This document shows positions 1-8,900 of a DNA stretch of 10,815 nt, one piece after another (the stretch's first letter is position 1; every line of letters starts with the position of its first letter). The notes below the pieces were generated by a model, which searched no databases, had not been told where the DNA came from, and was given only the letters and a program-made list of their open reading frames with translations. The position numbers were made by a program, and so were the translations under genes. The stretch comes from Ruminococcus_G sp963594675 (lineage in GTDB: Bacteria > Bacillota > Clostridia > Lachnospirales > Lachnospiraceae), in assembly GCA_963594675.1 (NCBI GenBank), contig CAVBGA010000128.1:1-10815 (forward strand), given 5' to 3'.

Positions 1-1334
1 GCATAGCCTCTTCGATTCAGGAATAAAATACTTTGTTCCTTTCGCTCCAGCCGCTTTGCGATCTCGTCGGTCAGTCTCCTGCTCAGCATAGAACTGTTGC
101 CCTCCCGCAGCTCACTGCGCATATCTACAATCTCCGTCTTTGGCAAGCTTCCATTGCCGAAGCGATGCTTCATGGAAAGAAGGCGATAGCTGCCCTCTCT
201 TCCTTTCATATAGGACTCTATAGAAGGGGTCGCCGACCCTAAAACCAACTGGGCATTCTCCAACTGACATCGTTTTCTAGCTGTTTCCACTGTATGATAC
301 CGAGGCATTCCCTCGCTGTTATAGGAGGGTTCGTGCTCCTCATCTACAATAATCATACCTAAATGAGCAAAAGGGGTAAAAAGCGCTGACCTCGGCCCTA
401 TCATTACGGAAATCTTTCCCTCTTTGGCCGCTCGAAAAGCATCCCATCTTTCCCCTTGCGACATTTTCGAATGCATAATTGCTGCCCGGGATCCAAAACG
501 CTGGCGAAACTGCCAAACCGCCTGATAAGTCAAGGCAATTTCCGGAAGCAGAAGAATAGTTTCCCTGCCTTCCTTTTGCATATGTTCCACAAGCTCCATA
601 TACACCCGAGTCTTACCACTTCCCGTAATTCCATGAATCAGACAAGGACGGCCCCCTAACATTTTTTCTGAAAGAACCCCGGCAATGGTGGCCTCTTGTT
701 CTTCTGATAAGGCACCCATGGAGTCTCTTTGATAATCCGGCAGCTCAGGAAACCGGTTCAAAGTCTCCTCACGTATGGTAATTACCTTTTTTTCTTCCAA
801 AGCTCTCAGTGTTGTGGCCGTCAGCTTTAATTGCCGGCAAGCCTGTGTATAGTCCAACCCATCTTCGCAATCCAACAAGGCCTGCAACAAGCGGTGTCTC
901 GCTGTCTGATGTTTTTTTTCACATTCTTCACATAGACGACGAGCCTCTTCCCTTTCCACCTGCAGGGAGATTATTCTGTTTTTCTTCTCCTTAACCTTTT
1001 GCTTCATAGGTAAAACAGTTCGCAAGGCTTGCAACATGGTGGAGCCATAACGTTCCTTCATCCACCATGCCAACTCTATCAACCGAGACTCTATGGTAAT
1101 GGGTTCCTCCGGTACATTGGCAATATCGCGAATTCTCTTCGGATCTATCTTCGCTTCCTGGGAAAGGCCGATCACATAGCCCCGAACATGTCTTTTGCCA
1201 TTGCCAAAGGGCACCTCTACCAAGGTTCCCGGTTGAACCAGAGAAATCCACTGCTCTGGGATGTGATACTGAAAAGTTCGATCAAGCTTTCCCCCGGAAA
1301 TATCTACCACAATATCCGCGAAAGCCTCTCTCAT
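1..1334 (-). CDS. priA: Primosomal protein N' (PriA helicase), N-terminal 444 residues, 3' end outside window
   Basis: PriA is a 3'-5' superfamily 2 DNA helicase that recognises stalled forks and reloads the replisome. Visible in order are an N-terminal DNA-binding region (roughly residues 1-105), a linker or winged-helix region, Walker A GITGSGKT (about 235-242), Walker B DEEH (331-334), motif III GSATPS (366-371) and FLNRRGY (438-444) right at the window edge. The family is usually about 730-800 residues, so the second helicase lobe and the zinc-binding cysteines lie outside. I checked the frame at Walker A, DEEH, GSATPS and the edge and found it consistent. The ATG at 1334 overlaps the murE stop as ATGA. 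The nearest good Shine-Dalgarno (GGAGG, 1348-1352, minus) is 13 bases from the ATG, longer than usual, which suggests translational coupling to murE. Seen: motifs and overlap. Known: family function. Inferred: coupling. Confidence 0.96.
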   Translation of the reverse strand, partial: MREAFADIVVDISGGKLDRTFQYHIPEQWISLVQPGTLVEVPFGNGKRHVRGYVIGLSQEAKIDPKRIRDIANVPEEPITIESRLIELAWWMKERYGSTMLQALRTVLPMKQKVKEKKNRIISLQVEREEARRLCEECEKKHQTARHRLLQALLDCEDGLDYTQACRQLKLTATTLRALEEKKVITIREETLNRFPELPDYQRDSMGALSEEQEATIAGVLSEKMLGGRPCLIHGITGSGKTRVYMELVEHMQKEGRETILLLPEIALTYQAVWQFRQRFGSRAAIMHSKMSQGERWDAFRAAKEGKISVMIGPRSALFTPFAHLGMIIVDEEHEPSYNSEGMPRYHTVETARKRCQLENAQLVLGSATPSIESYMKGREGSYRLLSMKHRFGNGSLPKTEIVDMRSELREGNSSMLSRRLTDEIAKRLERKEQSILFLNRRGY

Positions 1335-2797
1335 TCTGATTGTCTGCCCTCCAGAACATCCCGAATAATGTCTCTTTCATCCATAGGATACTTTTTGCCA
1401 TGAATTTCCTGATAATCCTCATGACCTTTTCCCGCAAGAATGATAATATCTCCCGGCTCTCCGTGGTGAATCGCATAGGCAATGGCTTTTCTTCTATCGA
1501 TGATCTCTACGTATTTGCCCTCAGTCTTTGCCATACCGATTTTGATATCATCAATAATATCCTGCGGATCTTCATCTCTGGGATTATCAGAAGTAATGAT
1601 TGTTAAATCTGCCAGTTTTCCTGCAACCTCACCCATTTCATAACGACGCAGTTTTGATCTGTTGCCACCGCATCCAAAAAGGCAAACCAAACGGTTCGGA
1701 TGATAATCTTTTAAAGTAGTCAAGAGACTTTCCAAACTCATGGCATTATGGGCATAATCAATCATCAGAGTAAAATCATCCGATACCTTAATCATCTCAA
1801 TACGACCCTTGACTTTTGCCCCCTTAAGAGCCTTAATAATATTTTCCTCAGTCACATGGAAATGACGGCAGATGGCAATAGCAGTAAGAGAATTATAAAT
1901 ACTGAATTTTCCCGGAAGATCGATTTCTACAGGGAAATCAAGGAGACCTGCCAGGCGATAGGCAACACCCAGATAGCCAGGTTTGGATACCAATTTCGCA
2001 TCCACAGCCCTTAAATCTGCCTTTTCTGAAAATCCATAGGTTTCAAGCTGACAGGTATGTCCTTCTATAATCTGCTCCAAATGCTCATCATCTGCATTTA
2101 CGATTCCTATTTTACACTGCTTAAGCAGCATACTCTTGCAGTGCAAATAATCCTCAAAGCTGGCATGCTCATTAGGTCCGATATGATCCGGCTCAATGTT
2201 GGTAAAAATACCAATCTCAAAGGTAAATCCCGCTGTACGATGCAGCATAAGACCTTGAGAAGAAACCTCCATCACGGCGCAATCGCAACCGACCTCCAGC
2301 ATTTTCCGGAAATATTTCTGTACCGTAAAGGATTCAGGTGTGGTATTTGCAGAAGGAATATGCTCATCACCAATAATTGACTCGATTGTTCCAATCAAGC
2401 CCACCTTATAGCCAGCATTTTCCAAAATGGAACGCACCATATAGGTTGTCGTGGTTTTTCCTTTGGTTCCTGTAATACCGATTACTTTCAACTGCTCTGC
2501 AGGATAGCCAAACCAGGCCGCTGACATCACTGCCATGGCATAACGAGTGTCGGCAACCTTGATCACCGTCACATGATCCGGAACCTCCACATCCTCTTCT
2601 ACCAAAAGAGCTACCGCTCCCTGTTCGATTACTGCCGGAATGAATTTATGTCCATCTACCACAGCACCTTTAATACAGATAAAGAGGGATCCTTCTCCTG
2701 CCTTACGTGAATCATTGACCAAGTCCTTGATATCTATATCCTTATTGCCGTCAATGCGTTCATATGTAATTCGTTCAAGTAATTTTTCAAGTTTCAT
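1331..2797 (-). CDS. murE: UDP-N-acetylmuramoyl-tripeptide synthetase, probably meso-diaminopimelate-adding
   Basis: MurE is a cytoplasmic Mur ligase that adds the third amino acid to UDP-MurNAc-L-Ala-D-Glu in peptidoglycan synthesis. The 488-residue protein is full length. It shows the UDP-substrate region with DSRK (29-32), the ATP loop GTKGKTTT (110-117), NTTPE (151-155), the lysine expected to be carbamylated in YLHCKSMLL (K221), DYAHN (347-351), GCGGNR (375-380), DNPRDEDP (404-411) and GKGHEDYQ (456-463). DNPR is the signature of meso-DAP-adding enzymes; lysine-adding enzymes lack this arginine. Start: the ATG at 2797 has GGAGG (2804-2808, minus) six bases upstream. The gene is first in a murE-priA pair with a 4-base ATGA overlap and has its own likely promoter at 2876-2904. 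Amino-acid specificity is inferred from the motif. Confidence 0.97.
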   Translation of the reverse strand: MKLEKLLERITYERIDGNKDIDIKDLVNDSRKAGEGSLFICIKGAVVDGHKFIPAVIEQGAVALLVEEDVEVPDHVTVIKVADTRYAMAVMSAAWFGYPAEQLKVIGITGTKGKTTTTYMVRSILENAGYKVGLIGTIESIIGDEHIPSANTTPESFTVQKYFRKMLEVGCDCAVMEVSSQGLMLHRTAGFTFEIGIFTNIEPDHIGPNEHASFEDYLHCKSMLLKQCKIGIVNADDEHLEQIIEGHTCQLETYGFSEKADLRAVDAKLVSKPGYLGVAYRLAGLLDFPVEIDLPGKFSIYNSLTAIAICRHFHVTEENIIKALKGAKVKGRIEMIKVSDDFTLMIDYAHNAMSLESLLTTLKDYHPNRLVCLFGCGGNRSKLRRYEMGEVAGKLADLTIITSDNPRDEDPQDIIDDIKIGMAKTEGKYVEIIDRRKAIAYAIHHGEPGDIIILAGKGHEDYQEIHGKKYPMDERDIIRDVLEGRQSE

Positions 2798-2875
2798 GCC
2801 GCACCTCCGTATATCATCTTTCCATCAACCTAGTATCTGCCCTCTAATACAAACGGGCATAATTTATCAAGTTAT

Positions 2876-2904
2876 AGAATAGCATACTCAGATAGGCATT
2901 TCAA
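2876..2904 (-). promoter_or_regulatory. Predicted sigma-A promoter for murE-priA
   Basis: Read on the minus strand there is TTGAAA (2899-2904), a 17-base spacer and TATTCT (2876-2881), with TG one base before the -10 (extended -10, TGCTATTCT). Transcription would begin near 2869, giving a leader of about 70 bases. The leader can form a 5-bp hairpin (TGCCC 2838-2842 with GGGCA 2855-2859). Predicted from sequence only. Confidence 0.6.
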
Positions 2905-2951
2905 GAATCACCGATTTTTGTCATCTTCTTTCGATTATTGTGATGTGTGAA

Positions 2952-2980
2952 ATATTTTCCTTGTATTTCGTGGAAAATAT
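2952..2980. repeat. Perfect 9-bp inverted repeat around the purC -35 region (operator candidate)
   Basis: ATATTTTCC (2952-2960) and GGAAAATAT (2972-2980) are exact reverse complements, separated by 11 bases that contain the predicted purC -35 TTGTAT. The arms are about two helical turns apart centre to centre (20 bases), which suits a dimeric DNA-binding protein. It does not look like the Bacillus PurR PurBox. The arms are AT-rich, so chance is possible. Confidence 0.4.
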
Positions 2981-2988
2981 ACTATACT
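2961..2988 (+). promoter_or_regulatory. Predicted sigma-A promoter for purC
   Basis: TTGTAT (2961-2966), a 16-base spacer and TATACT (2983-2988). Transcription would start near 2995 and give a leader of about 90 bases. Just after the -10 lies a small palindrome, ACTAT TAAG ATAGT (2986-2999). Overlapping alternative -10 hexamers (2978-2983) make the exact start uncertain. Confidence 0.55.
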
Positions 2989-3038
2989 ATTAAGATAGTT
3001 TTGTAATTATAAAGCAGTTACATAGCAGCAAAGAAATC

Positions 3039-3056
3039 GTTACTATTCTCAGTAAC
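3039..3056 (+). promoter_or_regulatory. Hairpin in the purC leader
   Basis: GTTACT (3039-3044) and AGTAAC (3051-3056) form a perfect 6-bp stem with a 6-base loop. A second copy of GTTAC at 3017-3021 could pair with the same right arm, and TGTAA (3002-3006) can pair with TTACA (3018-3022), so alternative folds exist. No U-tract follows, so this is not a terminator. Any regulatory role is speculative. Confidence 0.3.
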
Positions 3057-3071
3057 ACGAAACTTGTGCAC

Positions 3072-3077
3072 AGGAGG
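3072..3077 (+). promoter_or_regulatory. Ribosome binding site that fixes the purC start
   Basis: AGGAGG lies 9 bases before the ATG at 3087. An in-frame GTG at 3066 lies upstream of this site, and its reading would translate the Shine-Dalgarno itself, so ATG 3087 is the real start. Confidence 0.85.
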
Positions 3078-3086
3078 ATCATATTA

Positions 3087-3959
3087 ATGAGTGAACCGAA
3101 ACCAATCAAAGAAGGAAAAGTCCGCGAGATTTATGATGTAGGGGAAAACCTTGTAATGGTTGCTACCGACAGAATTTCTGCATTTGATGTAATTTTAAAA
3201 AATAAGATTACCAAAAAAGGTACTGTTCTTACACAAATGTCCAAATTCTGGTTTGACCTTACCAAAGACACCATCGATAATCATATGATCAGCGTAGATG
3301 TAAAAGATATGCCTGAAGAGTTCCGCACCGAACGTTTTGATGGCAATAGCATGCTCTGCAAAAAGCTGAACATGATTCCTATCGAATGTATTGTCAGAGG
3401 CTATATTACAGGAAGCGGATGGGCAAGTTATCAGAAAGATGGCACAGTCTGCGGTATCAAACTTCCGGAAGGTCTTAAGGAGTGTGAAAAACTCCCTGAG
3501 CCAATCTACACTCCCAGCACAAAGGCTGAGATTGGTGACCATGATGAGAATATCAGCTTCGAGCAAAGTATTGATGTTTTGGAAAAAGCTTACCCTGGTC
3601 ACGGCGAAGAATATGCTACAAAGATCAAGGATGCTACCATCAAGCTTTACAAACAGTGTGCTGAATATGCATTGGCTCACGGCATTATCATCGCAGATAC
3701 CAAATTTGAATTTGGTCTGGATGAGAATGGCAATGTTTTGATTGCTGATGAGATGCTAACACCGGATAGCAGCCGTTTCTGGCCATTGAAAGGTTATGAA
3801 GCAGGACATTCTCAGCCCTCCTTCGACAAACAGTTTGTCCGTGATTGGCTGAAAGCCAACCCTGACAGCGATTACAATCTTCCTCAGGATGTAATTGATA
3901 AGACCATTGCCAAATATATGGAAGCTTATGAATTACTGACAGGAAACAAGCTGGCATAA
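3087..3959 (+). CDS. purC: Phosphoribosylaminoimidazole-succinocarboxamide synthase (SAICAR synthetase)
   Basis: PurC is the cytosolic enzyme of de novo purine synthesis that joins aspartate to CAIR using ATP. The 290-residue protein carries KEGKVREIYDVG (8-19, nucleotide-binding strand region), DRISAFD (28-34), RGYITGSGWASY (104-115), STKAEIGDHDENISF (144-158), ADTKFEFG (203-210) and DEMLTPDSSRFW (221-232). It is longer than the ~240-residue Escherichia coli form and matches the longer PurC type of about 290-300 residues. The ATG at 3087 is supported by AGGAGG nine bases upstream. It stands alone: no other pur gene lies next to it. It has its own promoter, diverges from murE and ends at a strong terminator. 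No purine riboswitch is visible in the leader. All the family motifs I know are intact. Confidence 0.97.
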   Translation: MSEPKPIKEGKVREIYDVGENLVMVATDRISAFDVILKNKITKKGTVLTQMSKFWFDLTKDTIDNHMISVDVKDMPEEFRTERFDGNSMLCKKLNMIPIECIVRGYITGSGWASYQKDGTVCGIKLPEGLKECEKLPEPIYTPSTKAEIGDHDENISFEQSIDVLEKAYPGHGEEYATKIKDATIKLYKQCAEYALAHGIIIADTKFEFGLDENGNVLIADEMLTPDSSRFWPLKGYEAGHSQPSFDKQFVRDWLKANPDSDYNLPQDVIDKTIAKYMEAYELLTGNKLA

Positions 3960-3976
3960 ATACTAACATCATGGAA

Positions 3977-4015
3977 AAAGGCGTGTGAAAACAAATTTCA
4001 CACGCCTTTATTTTT
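3977..4015. terminator. Bidirectional intrinsic terminator between purC and the carbamate-kinase-like gene
   Basis: A perfect stem, GGCGTGTGAAA (3980-3990) with TTTCACACGCC (3996-4006), has a 5-base loop, and AAA/TTT extends it to 14 bp (3977-3990 with 3996-4009). The plus strand continues TTTATTTTT, and the minus strand leaves the stem with a T5 run, so it can end both convergent transcripts. Confidence 0.93.
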
Positions 4016-4031
4016 CATCATATAATGTAAA

Positions 4032-4961
4032 TTATTTAATAATGGTTCCTGTCTTGCCCAGATAGCCCTTCTTTGCTGCATCAATAGATGTAATTACCGC
4101 TCTGCGGCCTTCCTTTTCCTCTACAAAATCAACAGCAGTTTCCACTTTGGGAAGCATCGTATTTTCCGCAAACTCATGATTTGCCATATGTTCTTTTGCT
4201 TCCGCAACAGAAATTTCTCCCAAAAGTTCTTCCTTATCAGTGTTGTAATTAACAGCCACCTTCTCTACACTAGTCAGAATCAAAAGTTCATCCGCATCCA
4301 GTTCTTTGGCCAAAAGTCCACTGGTATAATCTTTCTCAATGACGGCACTGGCGCCCTTCATTCTTGTGTTCTGCTCAAGGACCGGAATTCCGCCACCACC
4401 AGCAGCAATAACCACCTGACCGGCAGATGCCAATGTACGAATAGCATCGATTTCCACAATAGACTGTGGCTTCGGTGCAGCAACAATCCTGCGGTAACCC
4501 TCTTCTGTCTTTACCACATAATTGCCTTTATGCTCCTCCAATTCTGCCTCCACTGCAGTCATGGTACGTCCAATCACCTTAACTGGCATATGGAAAGCAT
4601 CATCATATGGATCTACGGTAACCTGAGTCAGAATTGTACTTACTGTCTTATAAATACCTCTTTTTCTAAGAGCCTCACGAATGGAATTCTGCAAATCATA
4701 TCCAATATAACCCTGACTCATGGCAGAGCAAACGGACATAGGTGCAAAGGTATAATCCGGATGTACCTTACCAAACTCATTCATCGCTGTATGAATCATA
4801 CCCAACTGAGGTGCGTTGCTGTGGGTGATCACAAGATCAGCACCCTCTTCTACAAGATCAGCAATAATCTCTGCTGTTTTCATTGTTGCTTCCTTTTGTT
4901 TTGGAAGCGTATCGCCAAGTGCTCTGTGTCCCAAAGCTACTACAACTTTTTTTCTTGCCAT
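4032..4961 (-). CDS. Carbamate kinase-like protein (amino acid kinase fold, YqeA-like) with altered active-site motifs
   Basis: The 309-residue cytosolic protein matches the carbamate kinase family over its whole length and most resembles the YqeA branch as I recall it. Carbamate kinase interconverts ATP plus carbamate and carbamoyl phosphate plus ADP. Kept motifs are MSVCSAMSQGYIGYDLQN (75-92), PKPQSIVEID (153-162), AAGGGGIPV (176-184), LTSVEKVA (219-226), MLPKVE (249-254) and GKTGTI (302-307). Altered are the first loop, GHRALG (11-16) where the family has GGNA, and THSNAPQLG (46-54) where it has HGNGPQVG; also VIEKD (197-201) for VIDKD. The start at 4961 has a G-run Shine-Dalgarno (4968-4972, minus). 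It is the last gene after carA, carB and uppP, 35 bases behind uppP, with no arginine deiminase or ornithine carbamoyltransferase gene nearby. Family membership is firm; carbamate kinase activity is not. Confidence 0.88.
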   Translation of the reverse strand: MARKKVVVALGHRALGDTLPKQKEATMKTAEIIADLVEEGADLVITHSNAPQLGMIHTAMNEFGKVHPDYTFAPMSVCSAMSQGYIGYDLQNSIREALRKRGIYKTVSTILTQVTVDPYDDAFHMPVKVIGRTMTAVEAELEEHKGNYVVKTEEGYRRIVAAPKPQSIVEIDAIRTLASAGQVVIAAGGGGIPVLEQNTRMKGASAVIEKDYTSGLLAKELDADELLILTSVEKVAVNYNTDKEELLGEISVAEAKEHMANHEFAENTMLPKVETAVDFVEEKEGRRAVITSIDAAKKGYLGKTGTIIK

Positions 4962-4996
4962 AATAAACCCCCGTTTCCGATACTATAGCAGTCGAC

Positions 4997-5905
4997 TCAT
5001 CCCCATATCAGATGCTTGCCCACAAAATAAGCCAGCACCAAGATACCGAGAATGATTCGATAGTATCCAAACGCCTTAAAGTCATGTTTTCTGATATAGC
5101 CCATCAGAAATTTAATTGAAAATATCGATACAATAAATGCCACAGCCATTCCTAACAGGAGATAGACTAACTCGGCCCCGCTGAAAGCAAAACCAAATTT
5201 TACCAGTTTCAGAAGGCTGGCGCCAAACATAACCGGTATTGCCAAAAAGAAAGTATACTCGGAAGCCAATTTTCTGGAAGTTCCCAGTAAAATTCCGCCA
5301 ATAATGGTGGCACCTGATCTGGAAGTTCCCGGTACCAAAGCTAGAACCTGAAACACTCCGATTAAAAGTGCTGTTTTCCAGCTAATGTCAGAGATTCTCT
5401 TTATCTTGGCCCGTCTTCTCCGATTATAGTTCTCAATGACAATAAACAAAATGCCATAAATAATCAGCATAAGAGCAACTACAACATAGTTGTTTAACTT
5501 CAACTCAATCCAGTCATTGAGAGGCAACCCAATTACAATAGCAGGTAAACACGATACCATGATCTTAAGCCACATAATAATCTTACTCATGACAACATGT
5601 TCATCTACAAAATCCTGAAATTTGCCTACCAAAGGCTGATTGCTCCTCTGAAGCCAAAAACTTTCCTCTTCTCCTGCCGCCCTCATTCGAAAGGGCCACA
5701 GCTTATTCCAGAACATGACCACGACTGCCAGAATCGCCCCCAACTGGATCACCACCAAGAACATTTGCATGAACTTGGCGCTCACATCCAATTGAATAAA
5801 CTCATCTACCAAAATCATGTGTCCAGTGCTGCTGACAGGAAGCCACTCAGTGATACCTTCTACTATACCTAGGAAAATTACCTTCAGTAAATTGATCACA
5901 CTCAT
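4997..5905 (-). CDS. uppP: Undecaprenyl-diphosphatase (UppP/BacA family)
   Basis: UppP is an integral membrane phosphatase that converts undecaprenyl diphosphate to the monophosphate lipid carrier used for wall polymers, and it can confer bacitracin tolerance. The 302-residue protein shows the family signatures EGITEWLPVSSTGH (16-29) and PGTSRSG (192-198, R196 in the catalytic position) and many hydrophobic segments, for example about 45-65, 110-127, 140-157, 177-191, 220-235, 247-265 and 282-297. It is 25-30 residues longer than the usual ~270-280; the extra lies mainly in a charged stretch at about 75-107. ATG 5905 follows the carB stop by three bases, and its Shine-Dalgarno lies inside carB, so the two are surely co-transcribed. 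The wall-carrier function has no obvious link to carbamoyl phosphate. Confidence 0.95.
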   Translation of the reverse strand: MSVINLLKVIFLGIVEGITEWLPVSSTGHMILVDEFIQLDVSAKFMQMFLVVIQLGAILAVVVMFWNKLWPFRMRAAGEEESFWLQRSNQPLVGKFQDFVDEHVVMSKIIMWLKIMVSCLPAIVIGLPLNDWIELKLNNYVVVALMLIIYGILFIVIENYNRRRRAKIKRISDISWKTALLIGVFQVLALVPGTSRSGATIIGGILLGTSRKLASEYTFFLAIPVMFGASLLKLVKFGFAFSGAELVYLLLGMAVAFIVSIFSIKFLMGYIRKHDFKAFGYYRIILGILVLAYFVGKHLIWG

Positions 5906-5908
5906 AGC

Positions 5909-8900
5909 TTATCTCCTGTCAATCGTAGCAATATCAATCAAGCTAAGACGATTGCGGTCTGTATTCTCCAAGCTGGTTACAAGAGCCTGGGCTGTATCAA
6001 TAGAAGTAAGAACATTTACTCCTGTTTCAATAGCATTTCTTCTGATAAGGAAGCCATCCTGAGAATGTTCCACACCCTGTGCCGGCGTGTCAATGACAAG
6101 GTCAATCTTATGTCCCAGAATCAGGTCCATAAGGTTAGGAGATGGCTGTTCCAACTTATTGGTGCGAATTGCCGGTACTCCATTATCATTCAATACCTTA
6201 GCCGTACTTCTAGTTGCATAGATTTTATATCCTAACTCACTGAATCGTCTTCCTATATCAATAATATCATGTTTATCTTCATCTTTCACGGTAATAATCA
6301 TGTTTTTATATTTGGGAAGATCCATTCCAGAACCAAGGAAAGCTTTGTAGAGTGCTTCATTGAAGGTCTCTGCGATACCCAGACACTCACCAGTAGATTT
6401 CATTTCCGGTCCAAGACTAATGTCTGCACCTCTGATTTTTTCAAAAGAGAATACCGGCATTTTAATGGCAAAATATTTTGCCTCTGGCTGCAATCCTGGT
6501 TCATAACCCATTTCCCGAATCTTATGCCCTAAGATTACCTTAGTTGCCAAAGGAACAATAGGAATTCCTGTAACCTTACTAATATAAGGAACCGTACGAC
6601 TGGATCTTGGATTTACCTCAATAACATAAACCTCTTCTCCACATACAATAAACTGAATATTAATCATACCAATGACATGGAGAGATCTTGCTAAACGTTT
6701 AGTATATTCTTCAATAGTAGCCTTTGCCTTAGCACTAATGGTCTGGGCCGGATATACAGAAATACTATCGCCCGAATGAATTCCAGCACGCTCAATATGT
6801 TCCATAATACCAGGAATCAAAATGTCCTCGCCATCGCATACGGCATCTACCTCAATCTCTTTACCCATAAGGTATTTGTCCACGAGGATAGGATGTTCTT
6901 GAGCAATTCGGTTGATAATGCCGATAAACTCATCCACATCTTCGTCGTTAATGGCAATCTGCATACCCTGTCCACCAAGAACATAGGAAGGTCTCACCAG
7001 CACCGGATAGCCCAGTTCATTGGCAGCTTTCTTAGCTTCTTCCGCCGTAAATACCGTATGGCCCTGTGGTCTTGGAATCTGGCATTCTTCAAGAATCTGA
7101 TCAAAAAGTTCTCTGTCTTCCGCTGCATCCACATTTTCTGCAGATGTTCCAAGAATAGGAACTCCCATTTTCAGAAGAGATTCTGTTAGTTTAATGGCAG
7201 TCTGTCCACCGAACTGTACTACTGCTCCGTCCGGTTTCTCAATCCTTACAATATTTTCTACATCTTCCGGAGTCAAAGGCTCAAAATACAGCTTATCCGC
7301 AATATCAAAGTCCGTACTTACCGTCTCAGGATTGTTATTAATGATAATGGTCTCATAGCCTTCTTCAGCGAAAGCCCAAGTACAATGTACGGAACAGAAG
7401 TCAAACTCAATACCCTGACCAATTCGAATGGGGCCTGAGCCAAGTACCAGAATCTTCTTACGATCCGATGCTTCTGCTTCATTCTCTCCGCCATGCACAC
7501 TATAATAATAAGGTGTTGCCGCTGCAAACTCAGCCGCACAAGTATCAACCATCTTAAAGGAAGCTGTAATGTCAGCCGCCAAGCGCTGTGCTTTTACTTC
7601 TTCCTCTGTCTTTCCTGTCAAAGAAGCAATCACATGGTCCGGGAATTCCAAACGCTTTGCCTCTGCCAGCAGATCATCCGTCAATTCCTTTGTCTTTAAC
7701 TCATTCTCCATCTCAACAAGAATAGCAAATTTGTCAATAAACCAAAGGTCAATCTGGGTCAGATCATGAATCAGCTCAGGTGAAACATTTCTACGAAGAG
7801 CCTCTGCAATTCTCCAGATTCTCATATCATCCACAATATTTAACTGTTTCATAAGCTCATCATCGTCTAAGCCTGTGAAATCATAAGACATGAGACTATC
7901 TACATGCTGCTCCAGAGAACGAATCGCTTTCATAAGAGCACCCTCGAAGTTATTGCAGATACTCATAACCTCTCCGGTTGCCTTCATCTGTGTTGTCAAA
8001 GTACGTTTTGCGCTGATAAATTTATCGAAAGGAAGGCGTGGAATTTTAACCACACAATAATCCAACATAGGCTCGAAACTTGCATATGTCTTTCCTGTAA
8101 TCGCATTGGGAATTTCATCCAAAGTATAGCCCAAAGCAATCTTTGCTGCCACCTTGGCAATGGGATATCCTGTAGCCTTGGAAGCCAAAGCAGAAGAACG
8201 GCTTACACGTGGATTTACCTCAATAACACAATATTCAAAGCTGTCTGGTTTTAAAGCATACTGTACATTACAACCACCGGTAATATTCAGCTCGCTGATA
8301 ATATTCAAAGCAGATGTTCTCAGCATCTGATATTCTTTGTCTCCCAAAGTCTGCGAGGGAGCCACAACAATACTATCACCGGTATGCACACCAACCGGGT
8401 CGATATTTTCCATATTACAAACAGTAATGCAGTTGCCCATACTATCACGCATTACTTCGTATTCGATTTCTTTCCAACCAGCAATGCAACGTTCCACCAG
8501 AACCTGTCCTACTCGGGAAAGTCTCAGTCCATTTTCAAGAATTTCTACCAATTCCTGCTGATTGTGGGCGATTCCACCACCGCTTCCACCAAGGGTATAA
8601 GCAGGTCTCAATACCACCGGATAACCAATCGTATTGGTGAATGCAATTCCATCCTCTACATTTTCAACTACCAGGGAAGTGGCAATAGGCTCATGAATTT
8701 TCTCCATGGTTTCCTTAAAGGCCTCTCGGTCCTCTGCCTTACGAATTGTCTCTGCAGTAGTACCGATGAGACGAACACCATGCTCTTGAAGAAAACCATT
8801 TTCATCCAATGCCATCGCTAGGTTCAATCCTGCCTGGCCACCCAGAGTAGGAAGGACACTGTCCGGCTTCTCCTTAAGGATCAACTGCTCCACAACCTCA

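Noticed and set aside
3066..3086. Upstream GTG start that would add seven residues to PurC
   Set aside because: The added codons are the Shine-Dalgarno sequence itself; the ATG at 3087 is correctly spaced from it and begins the usual PurC N-terminus.
2989..3086. Purine (guanine-type) riboswitch upstream of purC
   Set aside because: None of the conserved loop sequences or the three-way junction can be found in the roughly 90-base leader.
4176..4988. Open frame of 270 codons on the plus strand, antisense to the carbamate-kinase-like gene
   Set aside because: The minus-strand frame is a clear family member across the same bases. The plus-strand product is rich in Cys, His and Asn with no recognisable domain, as expected for an antisense shadow, and it lacks a convincing ribosome binding site.
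6776..8821. Several plus-strand frames of 85-145 codons inside carB
   Set aside because: All are antisense to an intact 1067-residue CarB and show no domain or ribosome binding site; they are shadows of the real gene.
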